In this document: positions 32,082 to 44,379 of the stretch, one piece after another
Layout: each line of letters opens with the position of its first letter
How positions within the stretch are numbered: position 1 is the first letter of the stretch
From: Serripes groenlandicus
Taxonomy: Eukaryota > Mollusca > Bivalvia > Cardiida > Cardiidae
Reading direction: 5' to 3'
Length of the DNA stretch: 64,000 bases
Assembly (NCBI GenBank): GCA_031761405.1
Contig: JASEVX010000003.1
Location: 116,526,247-116,590,246, forward strand
Translations under genes and position numbers: made by a program
Notes under the pieces: generated by a model
Seen by the model: only the letters and a program-made list of their open reading frames with translations
Told to the model about the DNA's origin: nothing
Databases searched by the model: none

Positions 32082-32890
32082 GTAAATGAAATTAAAAAAA
32101 TTAATCCAACGTTGAATATTATTTCTTATTCACAATATCCCTAAGTTTAGCTAAACGGAAAGAAATATATGAGGTTCCACACACTGTAAGAATGATAAAA
32201 CCTGCTATAATGATCACGTAATAACTTGTACGTTAAACGTATGTATACTCCTACTCTCTGTTCCAAGTAAATTAAGAGTCTCACATGAAGTGAACTGACA
32301 CCATGTGCTGAGTTACATTTCACAGCGCACCCACTCTTTGTGAGTGAGAAAGAATATAACGTGTGTGTCAAACATTTACTTTCTGAGATCGTCCAGGAAT
32401 CTAGCATTGACTGATCTGAACCTACACTGGTTTACAAAAGTCCAATGGTTGTTTTCTGAAATAAAGTTTATTAAGATCACAAGGTATTGTCCCATTTGGT
32501 TAAAACTCTATAACTAGCATGTATAGTGTAGCTCTAGTTTAATCCTGTTCCATTAACAACTAATAGTTATTTTGAGAGCTAAGCATGGGAATATGATTCA
32601 CTAACTCATTCTACGATATTAATGAGCAAGTGCATGAGCAAATGTACAACTTTGCAATTGTTTTAACATTGTAGGTTCAAATCATCTTATCCACCTGCTC
32701 TAGTCCCATCAGAATCTACACAAGCTGACAGATTCTTCTAACAAGCTTATGTACGTTATATGCTGTATGTGGAAAAGGGTCAAACGTACTAAGATTGTTT
32801 GAATGAATCTTGTGTCACGCCGTTTGGAACTGTAATTCAGTTATGTCACGGCTGTCCGTTCTACCGGTATGATTTATTTTTACACCGAAC
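32082..32890. other. No gene recognised
   Basis: AT-rich unique-looking sequence. An 86-codon minus frame (32147-32407) has no recognisable domain. Confidence 0.5.
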
Positions 32891-32892
32891 AA

Positions 32893-33108
32893 CCTCGGTG
32901 TGGTAGTTGTAGAGTGTCCGTCTTGGGTGCGGGAGGTCGCGGGTTCGATCCCCGGCCGGGTCATTCGAAATACTTTGAACATGGATGTAATGCTACCCTC
33001 CTTAGCGCCCAGGTTTGCGGGGTTCTGGCTGGTGTCAGGATAAATTGACCAGAAGTACTGGTAATTTATGTGATATAACTGAAACATTGTTGAAAGCATC
33101 TGAGGTGA
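32893..33108 (+). mobile_element. SINE family B, full length
   Basis: tRNA-like head with GTGGTAGTTGTAGAGTGTCC (A box) and GCGGGTTCGATCCCCGGCC (B box), body TTAGCGCCCAGGTTTGCGGG, tail GATATAACTGAAACATTGTT. The best-preserved family B copy here. Confidence 0.88.
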
Positions 33109-33109
33109 A

Positions 33110-33235
33110 GTAAGGACAATCTATATCAATGAACATTAAGTTTTAGAAAAAGAGTTGAACACATTGTGGCAAAGGGAGAAATTGCTCGTTATTTTCAAAA
33201 GTCGTCTGCTGCAGAGGCGTGAAATGCGTTTTTAT
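33110..33235 (+). mobile_element. TTAA MITE (family P) fragment
   Basis: Centre and right arm only: ACATTGTGGCAAAGGGAGAA and AAGTCGTCTGCTGCAGAGGC. Confidence 0.6.
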
Positions 33236-33665
33236 TTTGGTTTGGGTTAGCATTTTCTGTTCTAGAACCGAAACATAGTTGAACCATCCATTTAAGATGA
33301 TTCTATCATAGAGTTTTATTTGTTGTTGTCTTTATTTTCACACTAGGTATTATACCTGTCTACGTTGCATCATCGCCAGCAGGAAATTTGCACGTTTTAC
33401 TCCGCAGACTAACATACCTTATGATGAGTATTAGCCACGCCACAGGAAAACCTACCTTCGAGACAACTAGCGAAGATCTAGACCAGCTTATGCTTCTCTC
33501 TGGAAAACGGTTGTGACAAGTATGTAATTTAACCCTTTTAACAATGTATCTTTTAAATGCCGTTGTCCTGTATTGTATTTGGAATAGTCCACATCCGAAT
33601 ATTTCCGGAAAATCAAGATAAAACTGTTGAGTTGATCAGCTAACAGTACGGAATCTGATCAGACG

Positions 33666-33892
33666 GTAACCCTTTCCCACATACAGCAAATATGAAGCAG
33701 ACAACTTTGAAAATATCAAGGTAAAAACATGAAAAATCTCTATAAATAAAATTATTATTACTGAAAAAAGTTTAAAACATTGTTGCAAAAGGTGAAATTG
33801 CTCATTATGAGCAATTTCACCTTTTGCAACAATGTTTTCAAAAGTCTTCTGCTGCGGATGTGTGAAAATGCGTATTATAGGCGGAACAGGGT
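33666..33892 (+). mobile_element. TTAA MITE (family P)
   Basis: GTAACCCTTTCCCACATACA on the left; a near-perfect central dyad around GCTCATTATGAGC with arms TTGCAAAAGGTGAAATT and inverse. Confidence 0.82.
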
Positions 33893-34011
33893 TTTTCACG
33901 TTGTTGCTCGTTGTAACCCACGTGGTTCAATACGATATTGAGATTCTCCTAACCAATGTAGAAACGTTCAATTTTCCTGAGCCACGACTGACTGATTTCA
34001 ATTGATTTCAT

Positions 34012-34212
34012 TTCACCCTTTTCCACACTTATTTTGACACAGCTGCATGTGGAGACATTCTGACCGATGTTACTCTAAATTCATTGCTCATGAACCGCAA
34101 TTTAATCTTATGCAATAATGTTTTAAAACATTCTTTTGTTTAGATTTCAATAGTTTTGCCTAAATGTTTTCAAATACGTATGCTGGAGATGTGTTGTATG
34201 TGGGAAAAGGCT
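34012..34212 (+). mobile_element. TTAA MITE (family P), worn
   Basis: CACCCTTTTCCACACTTATT to GTATGTGGGAAAAGGCTTA. Confidence 0.65.
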
Positions 34213-34224
34213 TACTTTCTTCCT

Positions 34225-34590
34225 GATATAGATGAAGGATCCTCTGCGACTGAATGGTTAGCATGAGCGGGAGTCCTGGGTTGTTTCCAGTTCTTGGTTG
34301 TCATTTCAATGTCTACTACCTCTTCCCCCAGAAAATGTGTAGTACGTTTGCACATTAACACATCACATATAGTGCTAGAGCGTCCGTCTAAGTTGCAGCA
34401 GCTCACGGGTACGATTCCCGACCGACTCATACCAAAGACCTAATACATTGGTAGTAATGGGTTTCCCTCCTTGGCGCTCAATGGTGCGGGGTTAACATTA
34501 CGACTGACTCGCTTGTGTCAGATTAAATTGACCAGTAGTACAGGTAACTTATCAAGAAAACGCCGAGATATAAATGAATAAAATATTGAA
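34225..34590 (+). mobile_element. SINE family B with composite head
   Basis: B box CACGGGTACGATTCCCGACC, body TTGGCGCTCAATGGTGCGGG and GGGGTTAACATTACGACTGA. This body part is the seed of the 42-kb minisatellite. Confidence 0.7.
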
Positions 34591-34687
34591 AACCGTACAA
34601 CGAAAACACATCAACATGTACTAATGACGAAGCCATGGGTCCTCTAAATAGGAAAGGATCAATACGATGGCTTTCATAATCTCCCCG

Positions 34688-34988
34688 ATATAAGCCGTTC
34701 CACGAGAAAACCAACAGTGTGGACTCTGCGTAAGAAAACCAACAGTGTGGACTTTGCGTAAAGTATCGACCCGGATCAGGCTAAGCATGCCGCACAAGCT
34801 CACCCGGACATACACTTTTCACCTCCTGTGGATTTTCTGTTTCAGGAATTATTACTCAATACCTTTATTTCTCCCAGACGGAATGTGTCGGCCCGGATTA
34901 GCCTGCGCGGACTGCGCAGGCTGATCTGGGTCGATACATTACGCAGAGTCCATAATGGGTTGTATTTGTTCGTGGAACGGCTCATATG
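34688..34988. mobile_element. Palindromic MITE (family V) with a duplicated left end
   Basis: GAGAAAACCAACAGTGTGGA occurs twice within 50 bp. The right end is CGTGGAACGGCTCATAT and the GC dyad CCTGCGCGGACTGCGCAGG is perfect. Confidence 0.87.
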
Positions 34989-35141
34989 TTTCTGCGCTAT
35001 TAACCGTCTGTTCGTTTGGAACGTAATGAATCAGCGACACTTTGTACGCTGTTACTCTTTCATGCCCGTTAATCTCATATAATAGCATCCGAATGAATAT
35101 TTAGTGAACATCGATTAGGTAGACAAAGGCAGCTTCCCGGC

Positions 35142-35366
35142 TTAAACCCTTCTCCCCCATACAACATGACGACTTCGAAATCAACTAGTAAAGAAAACAA
35201 TGTGGAATGTCTTTATCAGTAAAATCATATTTATTGAATAGAGCTGAAAACATTATGACAAAAGGATAAATAGCTCAAGATGACCAATATCTCCTTTTGC
35301 CATGATCATTTCAAAATTCGTCTACTGCAGATGCATGAAAGTGCGTCTGCATGTGGGAAAGGGTTG
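35142..35366 (+). mobile_element. TTAA MITE (family P)
   Basis: TTAAACCCTTCTCCCCCATA to GCATGTGGGAAAGGGTT. Confidence 0.78.
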
Positions 35367-35784
35367 ATATCAACAAAGCATGTTACCGCCTGTCTTAAAT
35401 TTATAAATTTCCACTGATAACACGACTTTTGATGCCTCTACAACGGGCGAAAAACGGAACAAATTCTCATTTTCCTCAAATTGAGCATTTGTATTCCCTG
35501 TCCCTTTTCATTATGTGTCCATACTTTACTTGAATAGCATTGATTTCTTAAAAATATATATTATCAAAGATTAACTCATTTTTTTATATGATATTTCCAA
35601 ATCGAACCTACCTGATATACATATTCACCACTCATTTCGAAGTGACATAAAACATTTTTGTAAAAGGAGGATTTGCTTTATGTGAGCAATTTCTACTTAC
35701 CCCTAGTGTCTTCAATGATGCTGGTATAGTGAATTGTTTGGAAGATATAATATTGAATGTTGTGTAGTTTTGCATTTTAATGAT

Positions 35785-36375
35785 ATCAAATTCAGTTCAC
35801 TGCACTCGAAAAAGTTCGACATGGCATTGTTCATGCATATAAAACTCAGATCACTGCACTCGAAAAGTGTCGACCTGTCATTGTTCATGTATATTCAACT
35901 CAGTTTACTTCACTCGAAAAAAAGGTCGACACGGCATTGTTCATGTATATCAAACTCAGTTTGCACTCGAAAATGGGATCGACCTGTCATTGTTCATGTA
36001 TATTCAACTCAGTTTACTGCACTCGAAAGAAGGTCGACACGGCATTGTTCAAGTATTTTAAACTCAGTTCACAGCACTCGAAAATAGGGTCGACAGGGTA
36101 TTTTTTATGTATATTAAATTCAGTTAACTGCACTCGAAAATAGGGTCGACACGGCATTACCCATGTATACCAAACTCAGTTCACTGCACTCGAAAAAAGG
36201 TTGACACGACATTGTCCATGTATATTAAACTCAGTTCACTGCACTCGAAAATAGGGTCGACACGGCATTGTTCGTTATATTAAACTCATTTCACTGCGCT
36301 CGAAATAGGGTCGACACGGCATTGTCTATGTATATTAAACCCAGTTCACTAGGTCGACACGGCTTTGTCCATCCA
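35785..36375 (+). repeat. Minisatellite, about 56-bp unit, 10-11 copies
   Basis: Unit contains CACTGCACTCGAAAATAGGG, GGTCGACACGGCATTGTTCA and TGTATATTAAACTCAGTT. Open frames up to 117 codons follow the repeat and are not taken as genes. Confidence 0.93.
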
Positions 36376-36429
36376 TGTATACCAAACTGTCGAAGATGTA
36401 TACATAACAATGTCAGTGTCTACAATTTG

Positions 36430-36650
36430 ATCGATTCATTTCAAGCGGTTTTGAACACTTTTTCAGTCATAGCATGGCGGGGACCACCTACCACCCATGT
36501 GTTTCCTGTCTTTTTCACACCTGTCCACCTCGCAACAGTCTTTCCATGCAAAAAGCTGCGTTTCCAAATAGACTGTTAGCCGATTGTTGGAAGACGAATG
36601 ATATTTGTCGCCTTGATTTTTGTCAAACGTCGGAATGAATGTTGCTGTTT
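36430..36650 (-). mobile_element. SINE family A, headless
   Basis: Tail-side GCGGTTTTGAACACTTTTTC, body CAAAAAGCTGCGTTTCC, then TTTGTCAAACGTCGGAATGA at the head junction. Confidence 0.65.
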
Positions 36651-37080
36651 AATTTTGAAACTTCGTATATAAAGAAACAGGTCGGTACATTCTGGCGTAA
36701 CCCTTTCATTGCTGACTTTCTTAACTGGACTTGTCTAGCTTCTTCCATAGCAAATTCTAGGAATATCATGACACTACAGAGCCTGGTAAGACGGCGCGGG
36801 TACGCCGGCTAGCTTGTCGCTTGCACTGGCATCAATAACCTTCATAACACCATTTAAACGTTTTGATAAAAAGAAAGTACGTTGTGGACTGAATATAATG
36901 CTTTTGATAAGTTTATCAATGCATTAAGAATAATAATTAACCGCGGACGAACGCATGCGTTATTCGATCCAGTGCGCTCGAAAATAGGTAGACACGGTAC
37001 TTACGCGAATCCTCGTGGGTTGGTGTACATGGCTGGACTTGTTTACGCCGCGAATATTCAAGAGGGTATTGATTCTACCT

Positions 37081-37294
37081 ATAACACCCTTTTCCCATAT
37101 ACACCAAATCTGCAGCAGACGACTTTGAAACTCGTTAGAGTAAAGATTTGGATATCTACTCAAAAGAAAATACAATTGATGCAGAAGTTGAAAACATTGT
37201 GGCAAAAGGAGAAATTGCTCTTTCTGTTACAGTATTTTCAAAAGTCGTCTGTTATAGAGGCGTCAGAATGTGTCTGCATGTTGGAAAGGGTTAA
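37081..37294 (+). mobile_element. TTAA MITE (family P)
   Basis: CACCCTTTTCCCATATACAC to GCATGTTGGAAAGGGTTAA. The central dyad is half deleted. Confidence 0.78.
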
Positions 37295-37380
37295 TAGTGC
37301 ATGGCACGAGTGATGCGGTAAATAAAGTTTTCACAATATGTACACGTGATCAAGGTAACATGGCGTAAATATCATGTTAT

Positions 37381-37609
37381 TTAGCCCTTTCCCTCATACG
37401 ACAATTCTGCAGCAGACGACTTTGTACATATTTTGTCAAAAAATAGAACATCTCTATAATTGAATGGTTACCTATGACTTAAAGTGGAAAACGTTGTGGC
37501 AAAAGGAGAAATTACTCGTTTTGAGCAATTTCTTCTTTTGTCACTATGTTTTAAAAAACCCGTCTGCTGCAGAGGCGTCAGGAAGCGTCTATATGAGGTA
37601 AAGGGTTAA
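37381..37609 (-). mobile_element. TTAA MITE (family P)
   Basis: TTAGCCCTTTCCCTCATACG to TATGAGGTAAAGGGTTAA, same subfamily as 506-735. Confidence 0.87.
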
Positions 37610-38123
37610 AATGGTAGGGTTCAAGAACAGACTTTACCATTGTCTAAAATTTATAGCGGTTGACGTGTTCGGATCTATCCAGTTATTGCTCAATAGATAT
37701 GCCCTGTACAAGAATCGTGTGTTAAATGTGTAAAGTTATCGATTGACAAGGACGAAACACTGCGTTTGTACCGTTCTGCAGACATATCAAACACTTCAGG
37801 GTTATCTTCCCTGCGTTTTCCTCAGTTGAATAGCGAGGCTTGTGTAGCTCATCCAATCAAATCGCTGCAACCAGTTTGTAGAACAAGCACTGGTAGACAA
37901 GTTTGAATATTAAAATTACAATTAACCATACACGGCTGCGCATTTTTTAAAGAAGAAGAATAATTTAATTTCAATAGTGGTGTGAATAAATTGGTTGAAC
38001 ACTTTTGTACAATATTTACACAAGTGTACACGATTAGATGTTACAATTGTGTTTACAAGTATATAAAGAATATTCTGAATTTATGCTACTAACGCGGTTA
38101 GTGACATGATGTAATTATACCGT

Positions 38124-40183
38124 ACAAGAGAAAGTTGATGCAATGCATCAATGTCGCCGGATATACATAGTGCAGTTATGCATAACACTAACATTATAGT
38201 AGTTGAATAAACAGTTATCAACTGAGGGGCATATTGGAACATCAGGGGTGGGGTCAAGTGAAAGTGTATCATAACTTGCATTGTTTTGTCAACGAAGTGA
38301 ATGATAATTGAAGCCTTTCATTGTTTATGATCAATCTCCATTCCAAAGTAGGTTTACCACACAAACAACTAATTATTGATCATAAACAGTAATGGAAATG
38401 AGTAATCTTGCCAATCATTAGTCTTAGTATTTATTATATGCCTGTACATTTTCCGGTGGAAATACATGCAGATTGACATGCGCAAATACACCACGACAGA
38501 TTAAAATTCCGTATCTACATGCGGTGTAAATACAAGATTGTGACGTCAGACAGTGCGCGGAATACTTTCAGCGAGGTATCCCCAATAAACAATGTATTGA
38601 ATCTGTATATTTAATAGTTTTTTCGCTCTTTATAGATCGTAGGTATATAATAAAAGGAATATTACGTTGCGGGAGCGATAAATGGGTACGTATTGCACGA
38701 CTCGTAGCGTGGGAAAATCCATATCTTACTCGACCTTCGGTCTCGTAAGATATCGACTTTTCCACGCTACTTGTCGTGCAATACAAACCCTTTTATCGCT
38801 CCCGCAACGTAATATTCCATATGTATACAGTGCTTTCATTAAGGAATGATTATAAGATTTGTGAATTCCACATACACTTTTCAAGATGTTTGTCAGAATA
38901 TTTGAATTTTATTATTTTTCAATAAAACCACAAAACAAACAATTTAGGATTTGCATGCAATAGCACGTCATTTTACCTTTCCTCTATTAAAGTCAACAGT
39001 GGACACCTTTGCAGCAATCTACTTTTAAAACAATGAGATAAGGGTTAAATCGCTGAAGACATGAGTTTTCTCTTTTTCTCAAAATGATATTAGCTTGGCA
39101 TCCTAATTATATCATACTTTAACAAATGTTAAAATGTAGTTTAATATTTATAAATTAGACCACCTTCGAAATATAATATCAACTAAACAGTTAAATCTCA
39201 CTGAAATTGTTGTATCATTTAAACTTAATTTCGAACATAAACTGAGCCCTACAACATGTTAATTTATTTTAATTCTTTCCTTCCTTTTTTTATAATGAAA
39301 ATAACAAACTAATCATGTTTTAAAATTATATTATGATGAGCGCCCTTGTTGTCAATGATGCATAACAATATGCAGATCGGAAGCAATATGCCTTTAGGGA
39401 ATTAAATGACACATTTAAAATTGTCAAGGACGAAATAATTTTGTACGAAAGACCCGATTCTTTCTTATTCGCAGAGGTGTCGTTCTTGAAACTCTCTTTA
39501 TAGGCAGAGAGTGTTCGTTCAAAGTAATTTTTCTATTAAAACCAGTTTTATCTCGGTTTGTTCTTTTCTTCATTTGTTTCGAACCAAATAAACATTTTAA
39601 ATCACCTATGATTTACTATTTCTAAGTGAGTGTAAAGAGCGGCTCTCTGCAAAGGAGATTGATCTACGCAGTTGGTATTCGCGAGTCACGCGATCAACAG
39701 TTTTAGCTTAGAAACATTTCATATTTTCTTTACAAACCAAGACATATCTTTGAACATGAAAATAACATTCAGTAAGTTAAAATTGCCATTCGACGTCATT
39801 TTCATCACATAACAAACAGTCTGCAAGCAGGTGCGCGTATGTAAACAAATGACTGTGCGATGTAAAGGTTTGTAGTTATCGCCTTTTGATTACATGTAGT
39901 ATATAGTGTAAGATAAAGTATACCAGTCTAGCTAATAGGGACTGTTTTGTCTTAGTAAATAAAAAACAGAAATGCGAGTCAAAATAAAGAAACTGAAAAT
40001 ACCTAAAACATCGGAATATTTATTTCATTTTAGATGTGTCATAACTTAGTGTTTTTAAACAAACACAATTGTAATATGTTCAAGACATCCAAATGTGTTT
40101 CTTTCCAATAATAATCCCCCCTCCCATGTGATTTCCGAAAACCTATTAAAAATAGAAGTCGCGGGCTTCTGCCCGGCGACTAA
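38124..40183 (+). mobile_element. Helitron-like element E3, 2.1 kb
   Basis: Left end ACAAGAGAAAGTTGATGCAA, right hairpin TCGCGGGCTTCTGCCCGGCGA, then CTAA and T. It carries an inserted family H palindrome (38437-38825). No coding frame of note. Confidence 0.7.
38437..38825. mobile_element. Palindromic element (family H) nested in E3
   Basis: Hairpin arms TTACGTTGCGGGAGCGATAA and inverse around CTTCGGTCTCGTAAGATAT. The corresponding site in E4 (about 55300) lacks it. Confidence 0.75.
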
Positions 40184-40269
40184 TGAGAACAGCGGATTAT
40201 AAAATTGAGTCTCTAACTCCATCAGTCCTGTTATAGACATCTATTGATTGTTCATCTAGTTTTCACACT

Positions 40270-40470
40270 TTAACTCTTTTTAACTTGTAGACGCATTTTG
40301 ACTTATCTGCAGCAGACGACATACGAACACATTATGGCAAATGAAGAAACAATTCCTGATGAGCAATTTCTTCTTTTGCCACAAATGTTCAATGATTTTC
40401 CAAAAGTTTGCCTGGATGTTTTCAAAGTCGTCTACTGTAGATGTGTTGTAATTTGGAAAGAATTGTTGTA
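40270..40470 (+). mobile_element. TTAA MITE (family P), worn
   Basis: TTAACTCTTTTTAACTTGTA to GTAATTTGGAAAGAATTG. Confidence 0.6.
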
Positions 40471-40540
40471 ACAATAAACGTATTATTGCGTCCACATGAG
40501 TAAGACATTGGGACATGTTTATTGTACTCCGGCATATTCG

Positions 40541-40737
40541 GTAACCCTTTTCCACAAAAACAAGTCTGCAGACGGCTTTGAAAAACATCAGGGCAAACAA
40601 CGTTCTATATATGAAAGTATGATTATACAATAGAGTTGAAAACATTGTGGTAAAGGTAGAAATTTCTCTCTTTGCCACAATGTTTTCCAAAGTAGTATGA
40701 AGCAGATGCATCAACATGCGTCTGTAACTGGATAAGT
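40541..40737 (+). mobile_element. TTAA MITE (family P), worn
   Basis: GTAACCCTTTTCCACAAAAA to TCTGTAACTGGATAAGTGA. Confidence 0.6.
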
Positions 40738-40841
40738 GATCATGGGGCCAACATCGATCTGCACTGAACGCATTTTGTTGACAGTTTCAGCGGTCCAGCT
40801 AAGGAGAGGTTTACAGCTCTTTTTCCCACAAGATCTCTCTA

Positions 40842-40925
40842 ATTTTCCAACAAACCCTATGTTGTGGTTACCTAAAAGATACGTCTCATGGTTGCGATAC
40901 TTTTGGGTACCCACAACATAGGGTT
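40842..40925. repeat. Short inverted repeat
   Basis: CAACAAACCCTATGTTGTGG and CCCACAACATAGGGTTAG form inverse arms about 50 bp apart. Confidence 0.6.
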
Positions 40926-41254
40926 AGCTTATGAATTAAGGATTTTAGAACAAGCAAGCAAAACGCTCCTTATCCAGAGCTCTGGAAACTTGTTGACGAC
41001 ATTTTATATCTTCTGGACTAAATAACTTATTTTACCAATATCCTTACTTGTTTGTACTAATTAGTGTAATGCATTATAATGTAAATATTTATATAAACGC
41101 TATGGTGTTGTCCTTTTGTACAATCAAATGTTTTGATAAATAAGTGGCAGGGACGCCAATTGACGTTAATGTTGAAATAATGTCAAATATCGCGCTCTCA
41201 CCTAATCTCGGATAACGTCACTCGCGTCTCACGGTCTCCTTTTACTGTTTGCTC

Positions 41255-41365
41255 GTACGGTGTTTGACGCCTCTTTCAAGAGTGTTTCAGTTATTTCTCG
41301 GTGATTCCGGGGTGAATCACCAGTACTACCGGTATTATTTATCCGTACACCAGCGAATCAGTCGT
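41255..41365 (-). mobile_element. SINE family B tail half
   Basis: TGTTTGACGCCTCTTTCAAG, TTTCAGTTATTTCTCGGTGA and ACCAGTACTACCGGTATTAT. It stops where the half M element begins. Confidence 0.6.
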
Positions 41366-41515
41366 AATGCTCAGAACGAGCAATGGCACCTAAATTTCCA
41401 TTGTTTACCAAGAAAAGTGATTTAACGCTTATAAAGACTTTATGGCGAGGTAAGTAACCTTGGGAAAAAAACCACCAATTTTAGTTACAACCGTTTCACG
41501 CCAAGCCCTCGATAT
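41366..41515. mobile_element. Right half of MITE family M
   Basis: AGCAATGGCACCTAAATTTC to CGCCAAGCCCTCGATAT; the left arm is lost. Confidence 0.75.
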
Positions 41516-41884
41516 TTACAGCACCGTGCACACACCTCAATCACCGAGTTATGGTTGATACATTTGCGTTTGATACACGCACTTATGGCTCCTATGACCC
41601 AAGACCAACCGCAGTGTAACCGCGGTAACATCTTCAGAGCGACAGGGCAATTTGTGCCATGTTTGGCGAAAGAAAATGCAATCTCTTGGGATTGAAAATA
41701 AAACATTGCAGATAAAAAGTGAAATTGTTTCTACGATAAGGTTTTAGCCCTCAAAGAACAACACCTCGTTATAACGACTGCACTATTATACCTCCACGAG
41801 ATGTTGCTCTGGAAAGGTTGCATTGTAAACCCTTCTCGAACTCGAACTCGAACATAATACTATATCCGTTCGCCTAGGGTTGCA

Positions 41885-42085
41885 GACAGTGGTGCAGTGG
41901 TAGAGCGTCGGCCTCTCGTACCAACAGTTCTGGGTTCGAAACGGGTGATGGGCGGGTTCTTCCTTTGGGAGTTTTCCACACAAACGGTGGGAGTACAGGT
42001 AATGTCTAAAGGATGCAGATATCGAACGTGATTATATTAGCTTTCAGCTTGTTTTACAATCGATGTAATATACATAAGTTTAATT
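41885..42085 (+). mobile_element. SINE family C, full length
   Basis: Head AGTGGTGCAGTGGTAGAGCG (A box) and CTGGGTTCGAAACG (B box), body with CACACAAACGGTGGGAGTAC, end TTACAATCGATGTAATAT. Confidence 0.8.
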
Positions 42086-42164
42086 GGTACGTCCATAACA
42101 GATCTTTTTGCAGCTTGTTTCATACGGATGTCAACAGAAGTTCAGTGATACCACGGCGTTAACT

Positions 42165-43075
42165 GGGGCATTTAATGCTGGGAGTAGTGGCTTCCATGCT
42201 TGGGTTTTGTGGATAACATTACGACCAACCTTGAGTTGCAAGAATAACATTACACCTGCAGGTAGTAGTGTCTTCCATCCTTGGGTATTGAGGATAACAT
42301 TACGACTACTGATAGTAGTGGCTTCCATCATTGAGTTGTGGGACAACATTACACCTGCAGGTAGTAGTTTCTTCCCATCCTTGAGTTATGGGGAGAACAT
42401 TACGACACCTGGTACTATTGGCTTTAACCCTTGTGTTGTGGAGATACCATTACGACTGTTGGTAGTAGTATCTTCCATCCTTGGGTAGTTGGGATACCAT
42501 TACGACTGTCGGTAGTAGTGAATTCCATTCTTCTGTTGTTGAGATACCATTACGACTGTTGGTAGTAGTATCTTACATCCTTGGGTAGTGGGGATACCAT
42601 TACGACTGTTGGTGGTATTGAATTCCATTCTTCTGTTGTGGAGATACCATTACGACTGTTGGTAGTAGTGTATTCCAGCCTTGGGTTGTTGGAATAACAT
42701 ACTGACTGCTGGTTATAGTAGCTTCCAACCTTGGGTTTTGGAATAACATTACGACTGAAGGTAGTAATGGCTTCCATTCTTTGGATTATGGGATAACATC
42801 CCGATGATGGTTGTGATGGCTTCTATCCCTGGGTTGAAGGAATAATATCTCGACTGAGGGTATTATTGGCTTCCATCCTTGGGTTGTGGGGATAATATTA
42901 CGACTCTTGGTAATAGTGGCTTTCATCCTTGGCTTGTTTGGTTATCGTTACGAATAAGGGTAGTAGTGGCTTTCATCCTTGGGTTGTAGAGATAACATTA
43001 CGACTGCTGGTAGTAGTGGCTCCCATCCTTGCGTTTGGGGGATAACATTCCGACTTCTGGTATCAGAGTAATCAT
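42165..43075 (+). repeat. Minisatellite, about 50-bp unit, about 18 copies
   Basis: Unit contains GGTAGTAGTGGCTTCCATCC, TTGGGTTGTGGGGATAACAT and TACGACTGCT. It matches the body of SINE family B. Confidence 0.92.
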
Positions 43076-43170
43076 AACTTCTTATTTATTCAGGAAACGC
43101 CGGGATATTACTGAAATACTGTTGAAAAAGACATTAAACACCATGCAAACCAACACAAACAAACAAACAA
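43076..43170 (+). mobile_element. SINE family B tail after the minisatellite
   Basis: GGGATATTACTGAAATACTG, TTGAAAAAGACATTAAACAC and CAAACAAACAAAC-rich end. Confidence 0.7.
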
Positions 43171-43199
43171 ATTGACATGCCTCGAGGGAGCCAGAGACG

Positions 43200-43350
43200 A
43201 GATATATAGTGTAATGGTTAAGCATGGTAGAATGATCTCTTAAGCGTCAGAGATTGTCGATCTAGTATAACGACTTATAATAGAGTGGTAGAATGATCTC
43301 CTTAGCGTCAGAGATTGTCGGTCTAGTATAACGACTGATAATAGAGCGAG
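43200..43350 (+). repeat. Tandem duplication, 63-bp unit, two copies
   Basis: GGTAGAATGATCTCTTAAGC and GGTAGAATGATCTCCTTAGC begin two near-identical units ending ACGACTTATAATAGAG / ACGACTGATAATAGAG. Confidence 0.8.
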
Positions 43351-43434
43351 CCATTAACGACAGTGTGTGTCATTAACACTGAAACTGGGGGGATATTTCT
43401 GGCCCAAACACTTTGACAGTTTGGTCAATGCTTA

Positions 43435-43565
43435 GAAGCAAAAGAATTAAGCTTGTCGCATTGACTTTTATCAAACGTCGGAAAGAATGCTGGCTGATCT
43501 GGGGTTTGAACTCACAAATCTTGGATTGGCAGCCGGCCGCATCTCTTCCGACTGAGCTTCAAACA
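43435..43565 (-). mobile_element. SINE family A head fragment
   Basis: TTATCAAACGTCGGAAAGAA, B-box complement GGGGTTTGAACTCACAAATC and the A-box side CATCTCTTCCGACTGAGCTT. Confidence 0.7.
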
Positions 43566-43579
43566 TTTTAAGACAAACA

Positions 43580-43848
43580 TGTAAGCTGTCCCACTAGAAG
43601 ACCAACAGTGTGGACTGTGCGTAAAGTATCGACCCGGATCAGCCTAAGCATGCCATATAGGCTAACCGGAAAGACACTTTTAGCCTCCTGTGGATTTTCT
43701 GTTTCATGAATCATTACGCTATACCTCTATCCAGTTGAGAGGAAATATGTCGGCCCAGATTAGCCTGTGCGGATTTCGCAGGCTAATCTGGGTCGATACA
43801 TTACGCAGAGTCCATAATGTTGGTTTTCTCGTTGATCGGCTCATTTGT
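43580..43848. mobile_element. Palindromic MITE (family V)
   Basis: GTAAGCTGTCCCACTAGAAG to TTTCTCGTTGATCGGCTCAT. Confidence 0.82.
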
Positions 43849-44379
43849 CAAACATTATGACATTTAAGGCATACATGTAACGTTAACACCTATCCTGATT
43901 TCACACGACCCTAAACTAAAGTCGCGAACAGTGAAGATCAAGATTGGCCTGGACATTCGTTAAGTCTGATGTTGGACGACATTGTTGTCTACTCATTTTT
44001 GTATTTCTTAGCATAGATTACTCAATAAAAATTACAAGGAAATACCAAAAATCAGAAATGACGACGTTTTAGGGAATGAGCGGAATAAGGTTTAAAACAC
44101 AAAGACCTCTTATACTGTAAACCAGTACTGTCCTGTGTTCAATGAAATAATACGGTAGCGAACGCAAGCCAATCCACCAATCAAATTGCATCTGGTGCGA
44201 ACCGTCACCCGTGAGCTACCAAACTGCTATACTGAACGCAAGACATATCTCAATTTGCTCGATTGGTTAATGTCATACAATGATACCGACAGTTTAACGG
44301 TAATGGCGACAGTGCTATTTCCGGTCACCTGTAAATGTGTGAGGGTTCATCCAGGATCATCTTGCCTCTCAAGAGACGA

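Noticed and set aside
32893..32970. tRNA gene
   Set aside because: A and B boxes are good, but a SINE body and tail follow. The same holds for 63290, 41885, 21765 and 60155.
35734..36143. Open frames up to 117 codons
   Set aside because: They lie in the 56-bp tandem repeat. Three frames are open in turn and have no recognisable motif.
36882..37313. 143-codon plus frame
   Set aside because: The second half is a family P MITE (37081-37294), and the first half shows no domain.
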